Source: Chlorops oryzae (Eukaryota; Arthropoda; Insecta; Diptera; Chloropidae). Taken from it: DNA of 64,000 bases. The notes under the pieces are model-generated. The model did not search any database. It saw only the letters and a list, made by a program, of their open reading frames with translations, and had not been told where the DNA came from. The first letter of the stretch is position 1. Each line of letters opens with the position of its first letter. The DNA lies in NCBI GenBank assembly GCA_020466095.1, contig CM035806.1, forward strand, positions 136,095,180 to 136,159,179, in the 5' to 3' direction. Positions 11,954 to 22,339 of this stretch are shown here, piece after piece. The translations under genes were made by a program, and so were the position numbers.

Positions 11954-11982
11954 TCAACTTAATGTTGCTGTATAAATACTTC
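9918..11982 (-). other. 3' UTR and intergenic DNA downstream of the calmodulin-like gene
   Basis: The strip left of 11983 should contain the 3' UTR of the minus-strand calmodulin-like gene. Complements of AATAAA (TTTATT) occur near 11000-11010, 11328 and 11668, so the poly(A) site is unclear. A short hairpin lies at about 10209-10238 (TTCCTACACA...TGTGTAGGAA). An AT-dinucleotide-rich tract covers about 11875-11950. No other gene was seen. Confidence 0.35.
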
Positions 11983-12005
11983 TTAGAGCAATAGTCTCGT
12001 GAACT
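11983..12005 (-). CDS. Calmodulin-like gene, last coding exon (23 nt plus stop)
   Basis: A good acceptor (T-run then TCAG at 12006-12009) precedes AG TTC ACG AGA CTA TTG CTC TAA. It completes the split Glu codon left by the exon at 16268-16416, giving NYEEFTRLLL and a stop. The phase fits exactly, and a Phe after the EF-hand Glu is what the fourth EF-hand needs. The exon is too short to be found by ORF length. The intron back to 16268 is about 4.26 kb. Confidence 0.75.
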
Positions 12006-12115
12006 CTGAAAAAAAACGAAAAAAAAAGAGAAAAATTCAATTATTCCGAAAGGAGAAAGGCAATTGGGAATGATGCTGAAAAGGAAGAGAAACAACCCTG
12101 TAGCAATGAAATGGT

Positions 12116-13190
12116 TTCGGTGTAAAAAGGACCGGACCTAAGTATGTCCATATAGGACCGACCCCAAATTTATATGAACCGCGACCGATCTAGGGTTAAC
12201 CTCTATTGGACTCACCCTCTTCTAGTCCCAAGATGAGCGTAGATGGGTGTGTTCGTTTATACTTGTACTTTGTTGTTGTCTGCTTTAAGTCCTCAATCTG
12301 ATCGTTGCACTACCATAGGTTAGTTAGGTTGATGGTTAAGAATCTCGCTTAGCAACCGCGTAGGTAGGGGTTCGATCCCTGGCTTAGTTGGAAAGATTGT
12401 TTTTTTGAATTGCCTAAGGTTGTTTTTTTATGTTAATATTTAAGAAAATTTTTTTTTATAGTTAATTTTGAAACGTGGCTCTGGGATAGCGTAGGGGATG
12501 CGTGCTATGCTCTTGATCCCAGGGTCCGAGGTTCGATTCCCGGCACAGGCGAAACGGAGTGTAATGTTCCAAGCCTAGCACTGGTTTTTCAAAAAATCGC
12601 ATGTTAGGGGCACACTAAATAATAATACGTACACTCACACAAACACAAGAAAACCCCTCGTGGTATCACAATGGGCCTACGGCCTAAGTGGCAGCCACTT
12701 CAACCTACTTACCTAATTTTGAGACAACAAAAATTTCACAGTCAAATTTCTAAGTAGTTTTTCATGTTTCAATTTTTTTTTTTTTTTTTTAATATTATTT
12801 ATTTTTCAATAAAAAAATTTTTGAAATGAAAAATTCTATACGCGCGTTTCACACAAACTTGAGCAACCAAAAACTGAAGTCAGCGTTTTCATCAACACAT
12901 TTTTGCTTGTTTAGCATAATGGTCGAGACGCCGACTTCCCAACCCAGAGTTCAGAGGTTCGAAAAACTCACCGTCATTAAAAGCCTAAGGGACTCACGCG
13001 CAACCAACCCAACACGCTTTGAAAAGGGAACGGTTATTTTTCAATGACAGCCCTTTGGTAAAAGAGATGAGTTGAATGTATGGAAACGCGAGGGGTCCTG
13101 ATCTCTTTAGGGCCGAACCGCGGTCTCTCAGAGTAGGTCCCAATTATTACTGGGAATTTATCAGTCCGTGAAAGCGTAGCATACTTATTG
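12116..13190 (+). repeat. Dispersed repeat split by a ~730-bp insertion; inverted copy at 35575-35870
   Basis: The left part 12116-12256 (GTGTAAAAAGGACCGGACCT) and right part 12988-13190 (CAACCAACCCAACACGCTTT, ATGAGTTGAATGTATGGAAA) are contiguous in the inverted copy at 35575-35870. The sequence between them (12257-12987) is therefore an insertion. It contains a tRNA-like block (12320-12395, B-box GGGGTTCGATCCC), the SINE at 12475-12714 and a second tRNA-like block (12905-12970, A-box TTAGCATAATGG). Confidence 0.65.
12475..12714 (+). mobile_element. tRNA-derived SINE, copy 1, with 11-bp TSD
   Basis: The head has pol III boxes (ATAGCGTAGGGGATGCG; GAGGTTCGATTCCCGG). The body has AAGCCTAGCACTGG, GGGGCACACTA and CGGCCTAAGTGGCAGCC. 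Flanking direct repeats are AATTTTGAAAC (12464-12474) and AATTTTGAGAC (12715-12725), 10 of 11 identical. A second copy with the same structure is at 52294-52532. Confidence 0.85.
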
Positions 13191-13479
13191 GGGATAGGGA
13201 GCCGTGATGTTTTCCAATACGGTTGTTTTAATTCAATAAAACTGAAGGGATCCAGGATAGGATAAAGGCTTTGACATCATCGATACTGTCTGGATGTTTC
13301 ATGCTATTTAAAAGAGCCACCTTCGATGACATTTGCGTGTTTGATTACCAGTGTAATTTTCATCGTAGGATTACCGGAAAATTACTGTCACTGGTGACGA
13401 CGGCTGCGAATAATAATAGATGAATTTCAGAACTCTCACTATCCCTCACACACCCTCTCTCTATTTATATGTATATTCA
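13191..13479. other. Intronic DNA, nothing recognised
   Basis: Mixed-composition intron of the calmodulin-like gene with no clear repeat or gene. Confidence 0.3.
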
Positions 13480-13791
13480 GGCCCGATATTACAGTGCATA
13501 CTTAAGGTCTCCTTAGCACTTAAGTAAAGCTTAAGTCTGTAAAGCATTTTAACAGTACAAATTTTAAGTGCTCCTTAAATAAGTTTTCAAATTAATTTAA
13601 TGAACGAATTTCACTAACTTTACGAATTTAAAAAAATTATAAATAAAAAATATAGGCTTTTTCAAATGTTGCCTACCGAAAACAATTTTCGTGAGTTTTG
13701 GATAAAAATTGACTATTAATCCGCTTGACACTTAAGGTGTTCTTAAGTCTTCAAGCTTCCTTAACTTAATTATACACTGTAATATCGGGCC
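13480..13791. mobile_element. MITE with 3-bp TSD (PIF/Harbinger-like)
   Basis: The ends are GGCCCGATATTACAGTG and its complement CACTGTAATATCGGGCC, flanked by TCA direct repeats (13477-13479 and 13792-13794). The 312-bp AT-rich interior has subterminal CTTAAG motifs. GGCC-type termini with a 3-bp duplication fit PIF/Harbinger, although TCA differs from the usual TWA target. Confidence 0.65.
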
Positions 13792-15007
13792 TCAGTCTCC
13801 TTCCTCGATGTTCCACCCCTTCCTACCACACTCTTTATCACCGACCCGGTCTCTTTATCAATCTCTGCTTATGATTCTTGAACTTTGTGACATTGTTTCA
13901 TGTCTTCTATTTAAGGCCCAAGCAGAAACATGAAAACAAAAAAAAAACAAACCAAAAAAAAAAAACATCGTGGCATCGGGTAGCCCAAACAGGCATGCAT
14001 CGCGATCATGCTTCTCCAATGAGACGTCGAGGATTTTGTCATGCAGGAGATTTTTTCTTGCTGGGAAAGCCTTCGGAAATTTTTCATCTCAGTGGCTTGT
14101 ATAGTGGAAAACGAGCAAAATCTTAGCCTCGCATATTTAGCAATGAGACCGTTCAATAATTGTGAGAGCTTCAAAGAGATAGGGAGGCAATGTGCGTCGA
14201 AAGTCATATGTCGGAAGGGAGAAAGTCGAAGTAGTCGTCAACTAAGATTTACCTTAAGCGATATTCGTTTAGATCCGATTAAAAAACGCCCAATAAAATA
14301 TTTAACAAAAAGGGAAAAGTGATGGGATTCATCTACTCGAAGCTCGATTATCTATAGAAATGTATTATTTGGCTAAAAGAGTTCAACACTCCTCAAAGTA
14401 TGCAACGATATTTTATCCAATCAACTGATACTCATGCGAATAGAGGTCAATGTGTGTGGATATGAAAGAAAATTGATATAAGTTTGCGATTGCCAGGCTG
14501 AAGAACATTACATATATGTATAAATATATTTGGCAGAGAAAAATGAACTCATAATTTCTGATATGCCAACTCGAAATTTTCCATTTATCGACAAACAACC
14601 AACGAGTATGGATGCCAACGTGTCGCAAAAACAAAAAAATCCACACTATGGAAACAAATTGATTCCCTTGAATGCCGAGACTCGCGTTCTTATCGTAAAA
14701 GTGACATGAAGACAGACCAGATGTCGACGTAGAATAAATAAATTCAGCAATTCAAAGTTCCACAATTGCCAAAGAAGAAGAAGGAGAAGAAGAAGGAAGA
14801 AGAAGAAGAAGAAGAAGAAGAAGAAAAAGAAGAAGCAGAGTATGGAGGAGGAAAAAGAAATATACTTCGGCACTTTCGCCGAGACGATGGAAAAAGGTAA
14901 TGGCAGGACATGCAGCTGTGCGGTGTGGCAGACCTTGTTTAATCAAGTAAATCTAATGCCCCCAAGGGAAAATGTATGAAAAAAACCATTGTCAAAATAC
15001 AACAAAT
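13792..15007. other. Intronic DNA with a GAA microsatellite
   Basis: The stretch 14774-14836 is a purine (GAA/GAAAG) microsatellite. Around 14041-14330 a 93-codon ORF exists without recognisable motifs. From 14850 a 46-codon frame (MEEEKEIYFGTFAETMEK...) follows the microsatellite, also unrecognised. Both are treated as noncoding. Confidence 0.35.
14774..14836 (+). repeat. (GAA)n purine microsatellite
   Basis: Imperfect GAA/GAAGAAGGA repeats over about 63 bp. Confidence 0.85.
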
Positions 15008-15325
15008 AATAGGGTATTATAGTCAGACGGGCCTGACCATACAATACCCGATACAAACATGTATGTTTGAATATTCCTTTAAATAGGCCGCAAGACCACT
15101 ATCATTTAGGCAAGGTACCTGGAGGTATTCTGGAGATTTTTGAGGTCCTCACATTTCGATTTTTGTTCAAATTTTTTATGAAGATCGCCCTCTTGCCACG
15201 CCGACTTTTAAGATTTTAAAAAATTTAATCGTAGGCTTAAATATTAATTCAAGTTATAAGAAATTTCATTGAAATATCTCGAAAAACCCAATTTCTTTAG
15301 GACAGTTTTGGCATTTTTGTGACGA
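15008..15325 (-). mobile_element. HINE/DINE-like family B fragment
   Basis: It reads GGGTATTATAGTCAGACGGG...CCTGACCATACAATACCCGA, the family B 3' hairpin in complement, then TTTAAATAGGCC, TTATGAAGATCGCCCTCTTG and TTTTGGCATTTTTGTGAC. The distal half, with the (GTCY)n tract, is missing. Confidence 0.6.
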
Positions 15326-15582
15326 AGAAGCACTGTGGAGGCGATATCTCATTCATTTGAGCGCACTCCAAATGTCCAAAGATAATGACAAAGACGCTCA
15401 CATGTGTGGATGTGTAAAGGATAAGACATTCCACTTAATGGGATAATACGCTCAAGTCCTCTTGCATGAATCGTTCGATGCCAATGGTCCGAATGAACCG
15501 TAATGACGGTCAACGATTTCTTTTGTTTAAGAGTTACAACACGACAAATGCGATAAAAAATGTTTTTGTAGCTTTGTTCTTT

Positions 15583-16236
15583 CACTTAAAAAATTTTGCA
15601 TCGTTGTTTGTACGGTTGGAAGACGTAGAAAAATATAATAGAATCTACGTAAAATACAATAAGTTCTACTGTTTCAAGTAAATTTCAAGGAAAAAATACG
15701 GGGAACAGAAAGTAAGTTGCCAACGAATAAAAATAGTTGCTTTCATCGCGCCTTCCAAAACGTCACGCACAAGCTCTTTCAAGATATTCCTATAGAATCT
15801 TTTTTAATTTTTTAAGCATAAAAAGATTGGTAAAATTTTTTTTCTCTCAGTTTTTTAAATAATATAAATGTTAAATTATCCACTTTTCCAAAAAAAAAAA
15901 AAAAAAAAAAAAATACGTTCGCTGGAGCAGGGATCGAACCCGCCGACAAGAATTCATATCAAAATTAAGAAGTTATAGAAATGTACTTCAAGATTTGAAA
16001 CCGTAGTTCCTATGATTTGATATCGTAGTTACTATGAAATAACATCATAGTTCCTAAGATGGAACATCGTTAAATCTACGTTATAAATCGTTGAAATCAA
16101 TGACATTCCTCATCGTAGAAACTACTGCAAAGCTGTCGTAGAATCTATGATATCCTGCAATTGGACCTATATCAATTGCGGATATAATAGACACTACGTC
16201 GGATATCATTGATTCTACGACGGAATTTTTTGAGTG
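15583..16236 (-). mobile_element. Composite TIR repeat, copy 1 (CACT...AGTG ends)
   Basis: It runs from CACTTAAAAAATTTTGCATCG to GGAATTTTTTGAGTG. Nearly all of it is the reverse complement of 51097-52158. It contains repeated CGTAGAATCTA/TAGATTCTACG motifs, a poly(A) tract at about 15891-15912 and a tRNA B-box-like GGGATCGAACCCGCC (15931-15945). No protein is encoded. Confidence 0.7.
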
Positions 16237-16267
16237 TTAGTATTTTCATAAGTCTGTTCATTGTTAC

Positions 16268-16416
16268 CTTCGTAGTTGATGCGACCGTCTTGATCCAAAT
16301 CGGCAATGGCCAAAAGTTGTGTCAGCTGCGTTTCCGAGAGCGGTTCACCGATCATTTCCATCGCGGTTTGCAGCTCGTCACGCGTTATGAAGCCATTTCC
16401 ATCACGATCGAATACC
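16268..16416 (-). CDS. Calmodulin-like gene, exon with EF-hands 3 and 4
   Basis: Acceptor TTTTCAG precedes 16416 and donor GTAACA follows 16268. The exon reads (R)VFDRDGNGFITRDELQTAM, EF-hand 3 with canonical Asp-1, Asp-3, Asn-5, Gly-6, Ile-8 and Glu-12, then a helix and ADLDQDGRINYE, EF-hand 4 with Asp-1, Asp-3, Asp-5, Gly-6 and Ile-8. The last Glu codon is split by the intron and completed at 12005. The reading phase continues from the exon at 25332-25482 (split Arg codon CG|G). Confidence 0.9.
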
Positions 16417-16629
16417 CTGAAAATGGGAGATTGTTTCAATTGAGTGATTTGTTTATTTCGATTGTGAGTGTATCACGGAACGAATCTAAGATCGGAATCT
16501 ACCCACAACATCCTTTTTTTTTCTCCTCAACACCCCATTATTAAGGGTACCTTTAGTTCTAGCCCCACTAACAAAACAGGTACAAAATTAGCAAATTCTC
16601 GCCTATATTAGGGCAGAATATATAAACAT

Positions 16630-16735
16630 ACACAGTAAAAACTAAAGTTTAAATTTAATACCAATTTTGGTGTTTATATATAACAATGCCAAAAAGGAAT
16701 TAAATTAAAACCTTTTTGGTTTAAATAAAGAGAGA
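16630..16735 (+). repeat. Small repeat, inverted copy at 24490-24612
   Basis: CACAGTAAAAACTAAAGTTT with runs of TTTAAAT/AATACCAA and CTTTTTGGTTT. The complement recurs at 24490-24612, ending in TTTAGTTTTTACTGTG. It is likely a small MITE with CACAGTAAAAACTAAA ends. Confidence 0.5.
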
Positions 16736-17084
16736 GAAAAAATTGAGAATTTTTCGTATGAATTATAAAAAAAAATTTATGCATAAGCAAGTGTCGACTA
16801 TAGAGTTTTTGAGGTAGAGAGTAGAGTGTTGTGTGTAGAGACTCTACGTTTGTTGTATACACTGTAGACCGTTTCTACAATTCCACAGCTCTACGTAGAG
16901 CTGCCGTAGACATATTTAGAGTAGAGCTCTACTATGTGCTCTACAGCCTGTATACACTGAAGAAGAATTTTTCTCTACTATAGAATCGTGTAGTAGAGCA
17001 TAATCGTATAGCTCGGCTATAAATTTCGAGATTTTCAAAAATTTCAAAAATTAAAAGAAAATTTTTCAAATTCATTCCGTTAAA

Positions 17085-17186
17085 ATGAGTCGTCGCCAAA
17101 AGCAAGTTTCTGCTGCCCTTGTTCTTTTGACTCAAGAAAAACTAGGAACTAAAAGAAAATGTTGGGAGCGTGACTCGATCGCTTAA
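17085..17186 (+). pseudogene. Harbinger transposase-like N-terminal remnant
   Basis: An ATG-started 33-codon frame, MSRRQKQVSAALVLLTQEKL followed by GTKRKCWERDSIA and a stop. The hydrophobic ALVLL helix followed by a basic RKCW.RD motif resembles the start of DDE-type Harbinger/HARBI1 transposases. No catalytic domain follows in the remaining sequence. Confidence 0.4.
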
Positions 17187-17378
17187 GCTTTGGCTGAAAA
17201 AAAGTTGAGACATCGCTATAAATATGGTCATTTTTATTTGATTTTATTTTGACCATGACCACAATTCGCGAAATCCGCAAAAATTTCACTTTCACTATTT
17301 TGCATTGAGTATTTCGCAGCTGGACAAAATGTCCTCTAACGGTTAAAATTTTATCAAGACCACCATCCGCGAAATTCT

Positions 17379-17714
17379 TTACTTGAAATGGTTGAACCTC
17401 TCATTAGATGTATTCCATAAATCGCTGTGCGTTGCGTATAAGCCAATCAATTGACAAGTTTTTTCTTTTGTCCACAGCTCGGAGTCACATTTTCCTCGAG
17501 CTTTTTTTTTTTTGAGGTTGTGCCATTTTTCCACAAAATAGCAATTCAAACACATTTGTGTTGAACAAAAAGGGAGCGCTTTAAATCGAAGTAGGTTTGA
17601 TTTGAATTTCAAATTCCTATCTCTACTTAAGATTAAAAAAAAACTATCAAACATGTTTGATAGAGTGTAGAGCAGATATATCTCTCTACCCCCTACATGA
17701 AAATATGTAAACAC
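17379..17714 (-). pseudogene. MADF-like DNA-binding domain remnant
   Basis: The C-terminal part of this frame reads ELWTKEKTCQLIGLYATHSD then LWNTSNERFNHFK. The spacing of LI.LY..H..LWN matches the first helices of MADF/Myb-SANT-like domains. The N-terminal part does not look coding. It sits inside the TIR element at 16789-17860, where a Myb/MADF partner of the transposase would be expected. It is truncated and not functional as seen. Confidence 0.4.
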
Positions 17715-17860
17715 TATAGATTTTTGTATCCAATAATTATCTCAAGTAGAGTTTGTAGAGAGCTTGTGTAGTGCGCTCTACAGGGTGTATACACTTGTCT
17801 ACGTATCTACACGAGAGTTTTTTCTCTATCTCTACGTAAATAAATCTATAGTCGACACTT

Positions 17861-17953
17861 GGCTATAGAGCGAAAAGAAATGAGAGATATTGCCTCACAA
17901 TCTGATGTCGGCGAGTTCAATCTCCGGTCAGGCGAGCGTCATTTATTTATTTA
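17861..17953. repeat. tRNA-like B-box fragment
   Basis: GGCGAGTTCAATCTCCGG followed by TCAGGCGAGCG and then an ATTT microsatellite. A related piece is at 34168-34207 (GTAGGCGGGTTCAATCCCCG). Confidence 0.35.
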
Positions 17954-18539
17954 TTTTTATACCCAGCGTAAGCGGGGTATATTAGTTTTGTGCGAATCTT
18001 GTAACAGGGAGAACTAAGCTCCGGAGATATAGACATACATATATAGAAATGATCAGGATCAAAAACTGAATCGATTTAGACATGTCCGTCTGTCCGTCCG
18101 TCCGTCCGTGTCCGGATCTCCTCCGAAACGGCTGGACCAATCAAGTCGAAATGTGGCACACAGGTATATCGGGGTCCGAGTATGATCCTAACTAAAAATG
18201 GAAGACATCCGCTCACTGCCACGCCCACAAATGAATTTAATGTGTTTTCAGTAAAATGCTTGTAACTTGCGAACCACTCAACACATTCCATTGATCATTG
18301 GTGTACTGGTAAACTACGAAAAGGGACATATCCTGGAAAAAAATGGACGCCGCCCTCTGTGAGCCACGCCCACAAATAAGCCCACAAATAAGGGCTTATC
18401 GTAACTTGTGAAGTAAAAGGCGTAGACGCTTCAAATTCGCAACATAGGTTGACCAAGGCGAATGAAAGGTGTAGGAAAAAATTTTATATGGCCCGCCCAC
18501 TGCCACGCCCACAAATGGAGATTTTTCGTAACTTCCGTT

Positions 18540-19346
18540 TCTCTTCGTCGTAAATCTCTGGCCCAGAGTATTGATGAACATTCTGCCGTTATTAACGAAG
18601 ACTCGGAGATCGCTCATTCCCCGTCACCTCCAGACGCACCTCTTTCTGTAGGCGCAACGGATTTGCTCTCTGCACCTCAGTCTCTTAATTCTGGCTCGGC
18701 TGCTGTCACTCTCCAGATGTTGTATGCCGAAATATTAAATCTGAAACATATTAATTCGGAGTTCCTAGACAACATAAAGCTCTTAAAGGAGGAAAACCAG
18801 CTGTTAAGCAACAAAATTAATCTTCTTGAAAATAAACTGCATACATTTCAGCAAGAGAAGCTTCAAAACGTAATTGAGATCGTGGGAGTTCCTAACGTTA
18901 GTAATGAAAATGCTCGCGAGCTCTCGCAAAAAATCTTTCGGGATGCTCTGAAAGTCTCTGTTCCAGATGACCAAATAGCTCAATGCTATGTAAAGCAAAT
19001 ACGTCCTAAGAGAGACTCAAATAATAAGAGCAATTCTCTGCACAAAACATCTATTTGCATTCACTTCTCTTCTTACTCGTGGAAGAGAGCTATATTAGCT
19101 GGGAAGAAAACGCACAACAATAATTTACTTGCTGATTTATTGGACAAAAACTGCAAGAACAAATTATACATAAATGAAGCTTTATCGAGTTATTATCGTG
19201 CTCTGTATTATGCAGCCAAAAATGTGCAAAAAATTAAAGATTTTAAGTATTTATGGTATAGAAATTGTAGATTTTTCCTCAGAAAGACTCCTAACAGTAA
19301 AGTTGTTGTTGTTCAGAACTTTGACGACCTTAGTCGTATTCAATAA
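18540..19346 (+). CDS. LINE ORF1 protein, 5'-truncated (coiled coil plus FP-like domain)
   Basis: The frame is open through the LINE and runs by chance back into the host repeat to an ATG at 18462, so the true start has been lost. A leucine-rich coiled coil is visible (EILNLKHINSEFLDNIKLLK through LLENKLHTFQQEK). It is followed by IEIVGVPNVSNENARELSQK and a region with YINEALSSYYRALYYAAKN. The order of coiled coil, then E..GVP, then NE.L...R.L resembles the FP-like domain of many LINE ORF1 proteins, thought to bind RNA. It ends 20 nt before ORF2. Confidence 0.7.
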   Translation, partial: SLRRKSLAQSIDEHSAVINEDSEIAHSPSPPDAPLSVGATDLLSAPQSLNSGSAAVTLQMLYAEILNLKHINSEFLDNIKLLKEENQLLSNKINLLENKLHTFQQEKLQNVIEIVGVPNVSNENARELSQKIFRDALKVSVPDDQIAQCYVKQIRPKRDSNNKSNSLHKTSICIHFSSYSWKRAILAGKKTHNNNLLADLLDKNCKNKLYINEALSSYYRALYYAAKNVQKIKDFKYLWYRNCRFFLRKTPNSKVVVVQNFDDLSRIQ

Positions 19347-19366
19347 TCTTTTGAATTTTTAATGCA

Positions 19367-22339
19367 ATGTTCTCTGTTAATGAAGTCTCTGACAACAGCT
19401 TTACTGTTAATCTTTTAAATAGCTTATCTTCTCACATTTTTGAAAATTATGATGGTAATAACTCAATCTTTGTTGTTCATCAAAACATTAGAAGCCTGAG
19501 ATGCAACTTTGACTATTTTGTTGCAAATATAAACTCTTTTCCCCGGCTACCAGATTTGATTTTTATATCGGAAATTTGGATTTTCTCCCATGAAATTAGT
19601 GAGTACTATATATGTGGCTATACATTTTTTGCTTTTCCTAATGATTCTTATGCTGCAGGTGGTGTGGGAGTTTTTGCCAAAACTGATCTGATGTGCACAA
19701 CAACAAGTTGCCGTCTTAGTACAGCTGATGCATTTAAGCTTTCTTTTGAATGTAATAATGAACAGCTTTATTTTATCTGCCTATATAGACTACACTCGCA
19801 TGATGCAGTTGATTTTGTTAACGAACTAGATAATCTGCTGTCAAATATTCATTCTCAGAATCTTTTATTATTAGGCGACTTTAATCTGGATATATTGGTT
19901 GATAGTGATACGTCAGATTTTTACAATACCATGTTAGCGAAATATGGCCTTTACTCGTTCATAAATGCACCTACGCGCCTATCTTCCGGTACTTGCCTTG
20001 ATCATATTATTGGTCGCTTCAAGAAAGCCCAAATTCTTTATGATTGTTTCAATCTTGATTTAAATATCTCTGACCACTGCATGACCGGAATTCTATATAA
20101 TATTCAAAAAAATAACGAACCAAAACCTAGTTTACGATTTTCTAAAATAGATTTTAACGAGTTAAATCAATCACTTTTCTTTGAGTCTTGGAATGAAGTC
20201 TACAGTGCAGCTAATACGTCGCAAGCTTACACCTCCTTTTATAATACACTACAATACCATATTAACTCATCTACAAAAACCTTCCAATCAAAACATAAAT
20301 ATAAAAAAATTAAACCTTGGATAAATGATGCTTTGATAAGAAAAATTAACCTAAAAAACAAATTAGGTCGCAAATGTTCTAAACATCCTAATAACGTTCA
20401 GCTCAAGCATCGCTATAGAAACTTAGTTTATGCCATAAAGCAAGATATTTTCACTATTCGCGAGCAGTTTTATCATGACCAATTCGCGAGATGCGGCAAT
20501 GATTCTAAAAAACAATGGTCTTTGGTAAATGACATTACAAACATACATGATCATACAAAAGTTCCAATCAGTTTGAAACTCAATAATAGGATTTGTTCTG
20601 ATGATGCTGCTGTTGCAAATGAATTCAATGACTATTTTTCGAGTATACAGTCCCCATCCTACTCAAATATCATTTTTCGACTCGATGATCACTACATCGA
20701 TGATCCGATTTCGAGCAGAAGTTTTTTTTTCGATGACATCAATGCTTTTGAAGTCGTTAAAATTATTAAATCCATCGATAATTCCTCATCGTGCGGTTTC
20801 GACAACGTCTCAAATAAAGTGCTGAAAGCGATAGCCTTTAATGTATCCGATATTTTAGCTCATTTATTTAATCTAAGTGTTAGATTGGGATGCTTTCCAA
20901 ATGAATTAAAACAAGCCGTTGTGATTCCCCTTTTTAAAAAAGGTGATAGAAATATTAAGGAAAATTATAGACCAATTTCGCTTCTTCCAGTAATTTCCAA
21001 AATCTTTGAAAAAGCTGTAAAACGCCGTATTCTTGAATTTCTTCATAAAATAAATTTTCTTAGCCCAAAGCAATTTGGTTTTAGATCCTCCCTATCAACA
21101 GAAGACGCACTTTTGGAATTCAGCTCTTACCTCCATAAGGGACTGGATGAGAAATATCTGTGTGCTTGTCTGTTTGTGGATATTACCAAAGCCTTTGATA
21201 TGGTGGATCACAACATCCTTCTAGCCAAACTTCATAAAATGGGATTTAGGGGTTTTATGCATGATTGGTTCGCCTCTTACCTACTTAACCGTCATCAACG
21301 AGTGAAAATTGGCACGTCGTTAAGCGCTCCTTCAATCTTAAATCTGGGTGTCCCGCAGGGCTCGGTACTTGGGCCAATCTTGTTTTTAATTTATATAAAC
21401 TCGATTTTCCTGCAAGACTTCAGAGGGCATGTCACCGCTTTTGCTGATGATTTGGGTTTTTCTTATAAGACATCTTCGCATGTAGAGCTTCTTTCTGAAC
21501 TAAATTACGACTTGCACATTCTGAGGCTCTGGTTTGCCAAACATAAGCTCCTGATAAGCAACAAAACTAAACTTATGTATGTAAGTCTATCTACACGGCC
21601 CGCTCCTGACATGGAGGTTGTTTATCACCACCCATGCTGTGAAAAATTTCCGCTCGCCCAGTGCGCGTCTTGCAATTTTAATGCTAGAGTTAACTGTAAT
21701 CCTGATTGTTTTGCAATTGAAGTGGTGGACCATTATAAATATCTGGGTGTTTTAATTGATAAAAATCTAAATTGGAAACAGCATACAATAAACTTAAAAA
21801 ATTACTTTCGTTCTTTCCTCAGGAAATTTTATCATTTAGCAAAATTTTGTTCTACAAATATCCTTAAAATGTTCTATTTTGGCTTATTTCATTCAAAATT
21901 AGCCTATGGTATTTCTTGTTGGGGAGGAGCATATGCGAACAAAATTCAACCATTGCTTATTTTGCAGAAATGCGTAATCAGAAAAATGTGCAATGCTAAT
22001 CGTCGAAGTTCTTCTCTTGAGCTTTTCAAGCGGATGAATATTCTTCCTGTGCGTCATTTGTACTGCTTTCAAGTTCTCAAAATACTTTTCAAAAGAAAGC
22101 TTCAATACTATTCGTTCTCCGTTTCATCTTACAATTTACGTCACGTTCTTAATTTACCAGTTCCTACTTTTCGTACCAGCAGTTACCGTAGTAACTTCTC
22201 AGTCACTTCCTGCAGACTTTTTAATAGCTTACCACATTCAATCAAAGCTTTACATTTTTCATATAGGTTTTTGAAACACCTTAAAAAGTGGCTCCAAAGT
22301 GTAAATTACCAAAGCATAGAACTGCTATTCCGTTTATAA
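19367..22339 (+). CDS. LINE ORF2: AP endonuclease and reverse transcriptase, intact, 990 aa
   Basis: One uninterrupted frame from ATG. The N-terminal endonuclease shows HQNIRSLR (Asn, about residue 43), SEIW (Glu, about 68), LLLGDFNLDIL (Asp/Asn, about 170) and SDHCMTG (about 234). The reverse transcriptase shows YRPISLLPVISKIFEKAVKR, FGFRSSLSTEDAL, LFVDITKAFDMVDH (catalytic Asp, about 604), GVPQGSVLGPILF and TAFADDLGF (catalytic Asp pair, about 692-693). The C-terminus has LYCFQVLKI and FNSLPHSIKA, typical of CR1/L2-like LINEs without RNase H. All catalytic residues I can judge are present, so insertion may be recent. The 5' truncation leaves it without its promoter. Confidence 0.92.
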   Translation: MFSVNEVSDNSFTVNLLNSLSSHIFENYDGNNSIFVVHQNIRSLRCNFDYFVANINSFPRLPDLIFISEIWIFSHEISEYYICGYTFFAFPNDSYAAGGVGVFAKTDLMCTTTSCRLSTADAFKLSFECNNEQLYFICLYRLHSHDAVDFVNELDNLLSNIHSQNLLLLGDFNLDILVDSDTSDFYNTMLAKYGLYSFINAPTRLSSGTCLDHIIGRFKKAQILYDCFNLDLNISDHCMTGILYNIQKNNEPKPSLRFSKIDFNELNQSLFFESWNEVYSAANTSQAYTSFYNTLQYHINSSTKTFQSKHKYKKIKPWINDALIRKINLKNKLGRKCSKHPNNVQLKHRYRNLVYAIKQDIFTIREQFYHDQFARCGNDSKKQWSLVNDITNIHDHTKVPISLKLNNRICSDDAAVANEFNDYFSSIQSPSYSNIIFRLDDHYIDDPISSRSFFFDDINAFEVVKIIKSIDNSSSCGFDNVSNKVLKAIAFNVSDILAHLFNLSVRLGCFPNELKQAVVIPLFKKGDRNIKENYRPISLLPVISKIFEKAVKRRILEFLHKINFLSPKQFGFRSSLSTEDALLEFSSYLHKGLDEKYLCACLFVDITKAFDMVDHNILLAKLHKMGFRGFMHDWFASYLLNRHQRVKIGTSLSAPSILNLGVPQGSVLGPILFLIYINSIFLQDFRGHVTAFADDLGFSYKTSSHVELLSELNYDLHILRLWFAKHKLLISNKTKLMYVSLSTRPAPDMEVVYHHPCCEKFPLAQCASCNFNARVNCNPDCFAIEVVDHYKYLGVLIDKNLNWKQHTINLKNYFRSFLRKFYHLAKFCSTNILKMFYFGLFHSKLAYGISCWGGAYANKIQPLLILQKCVIRKMCNANRRSSSLELFKRMNILPVRHLYCFQVLKILFKRKLQYYSFSVSSYNLRHVLNLPVPTFRTSSYRSNFSVTSCRLFNSLPHSIKALHFSYRFLKHLKKWLQSVNYQSIELLFRL

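Larger units (their letters stand above)
16789..17860. mobile_element. Decayed Harbinger-like TIR element
   Basis: The terminal inverted repeats are AAGTGTCGACTATAGA (left) and TCTATAGTCGACACTT (right). Subterminal regions are full of CTCTAC/GTAGAG motifs. Between them lie a transposase-like remnant on the plus strand (17085-17186) and a MADF-like remnant on the minus strand (17379-17500). That two-gene divergent layout is known for PIF/Harbinger transposons. The target-site duplication is not clear. Confidence 0.55.

Noticed and set aside
14646..14946. Leu/Phe-rich minus-strand ORFs near 14.65-14.95 kb
   Set aside because: They are antisense of the GAA microsatellite, not membrane proteins.
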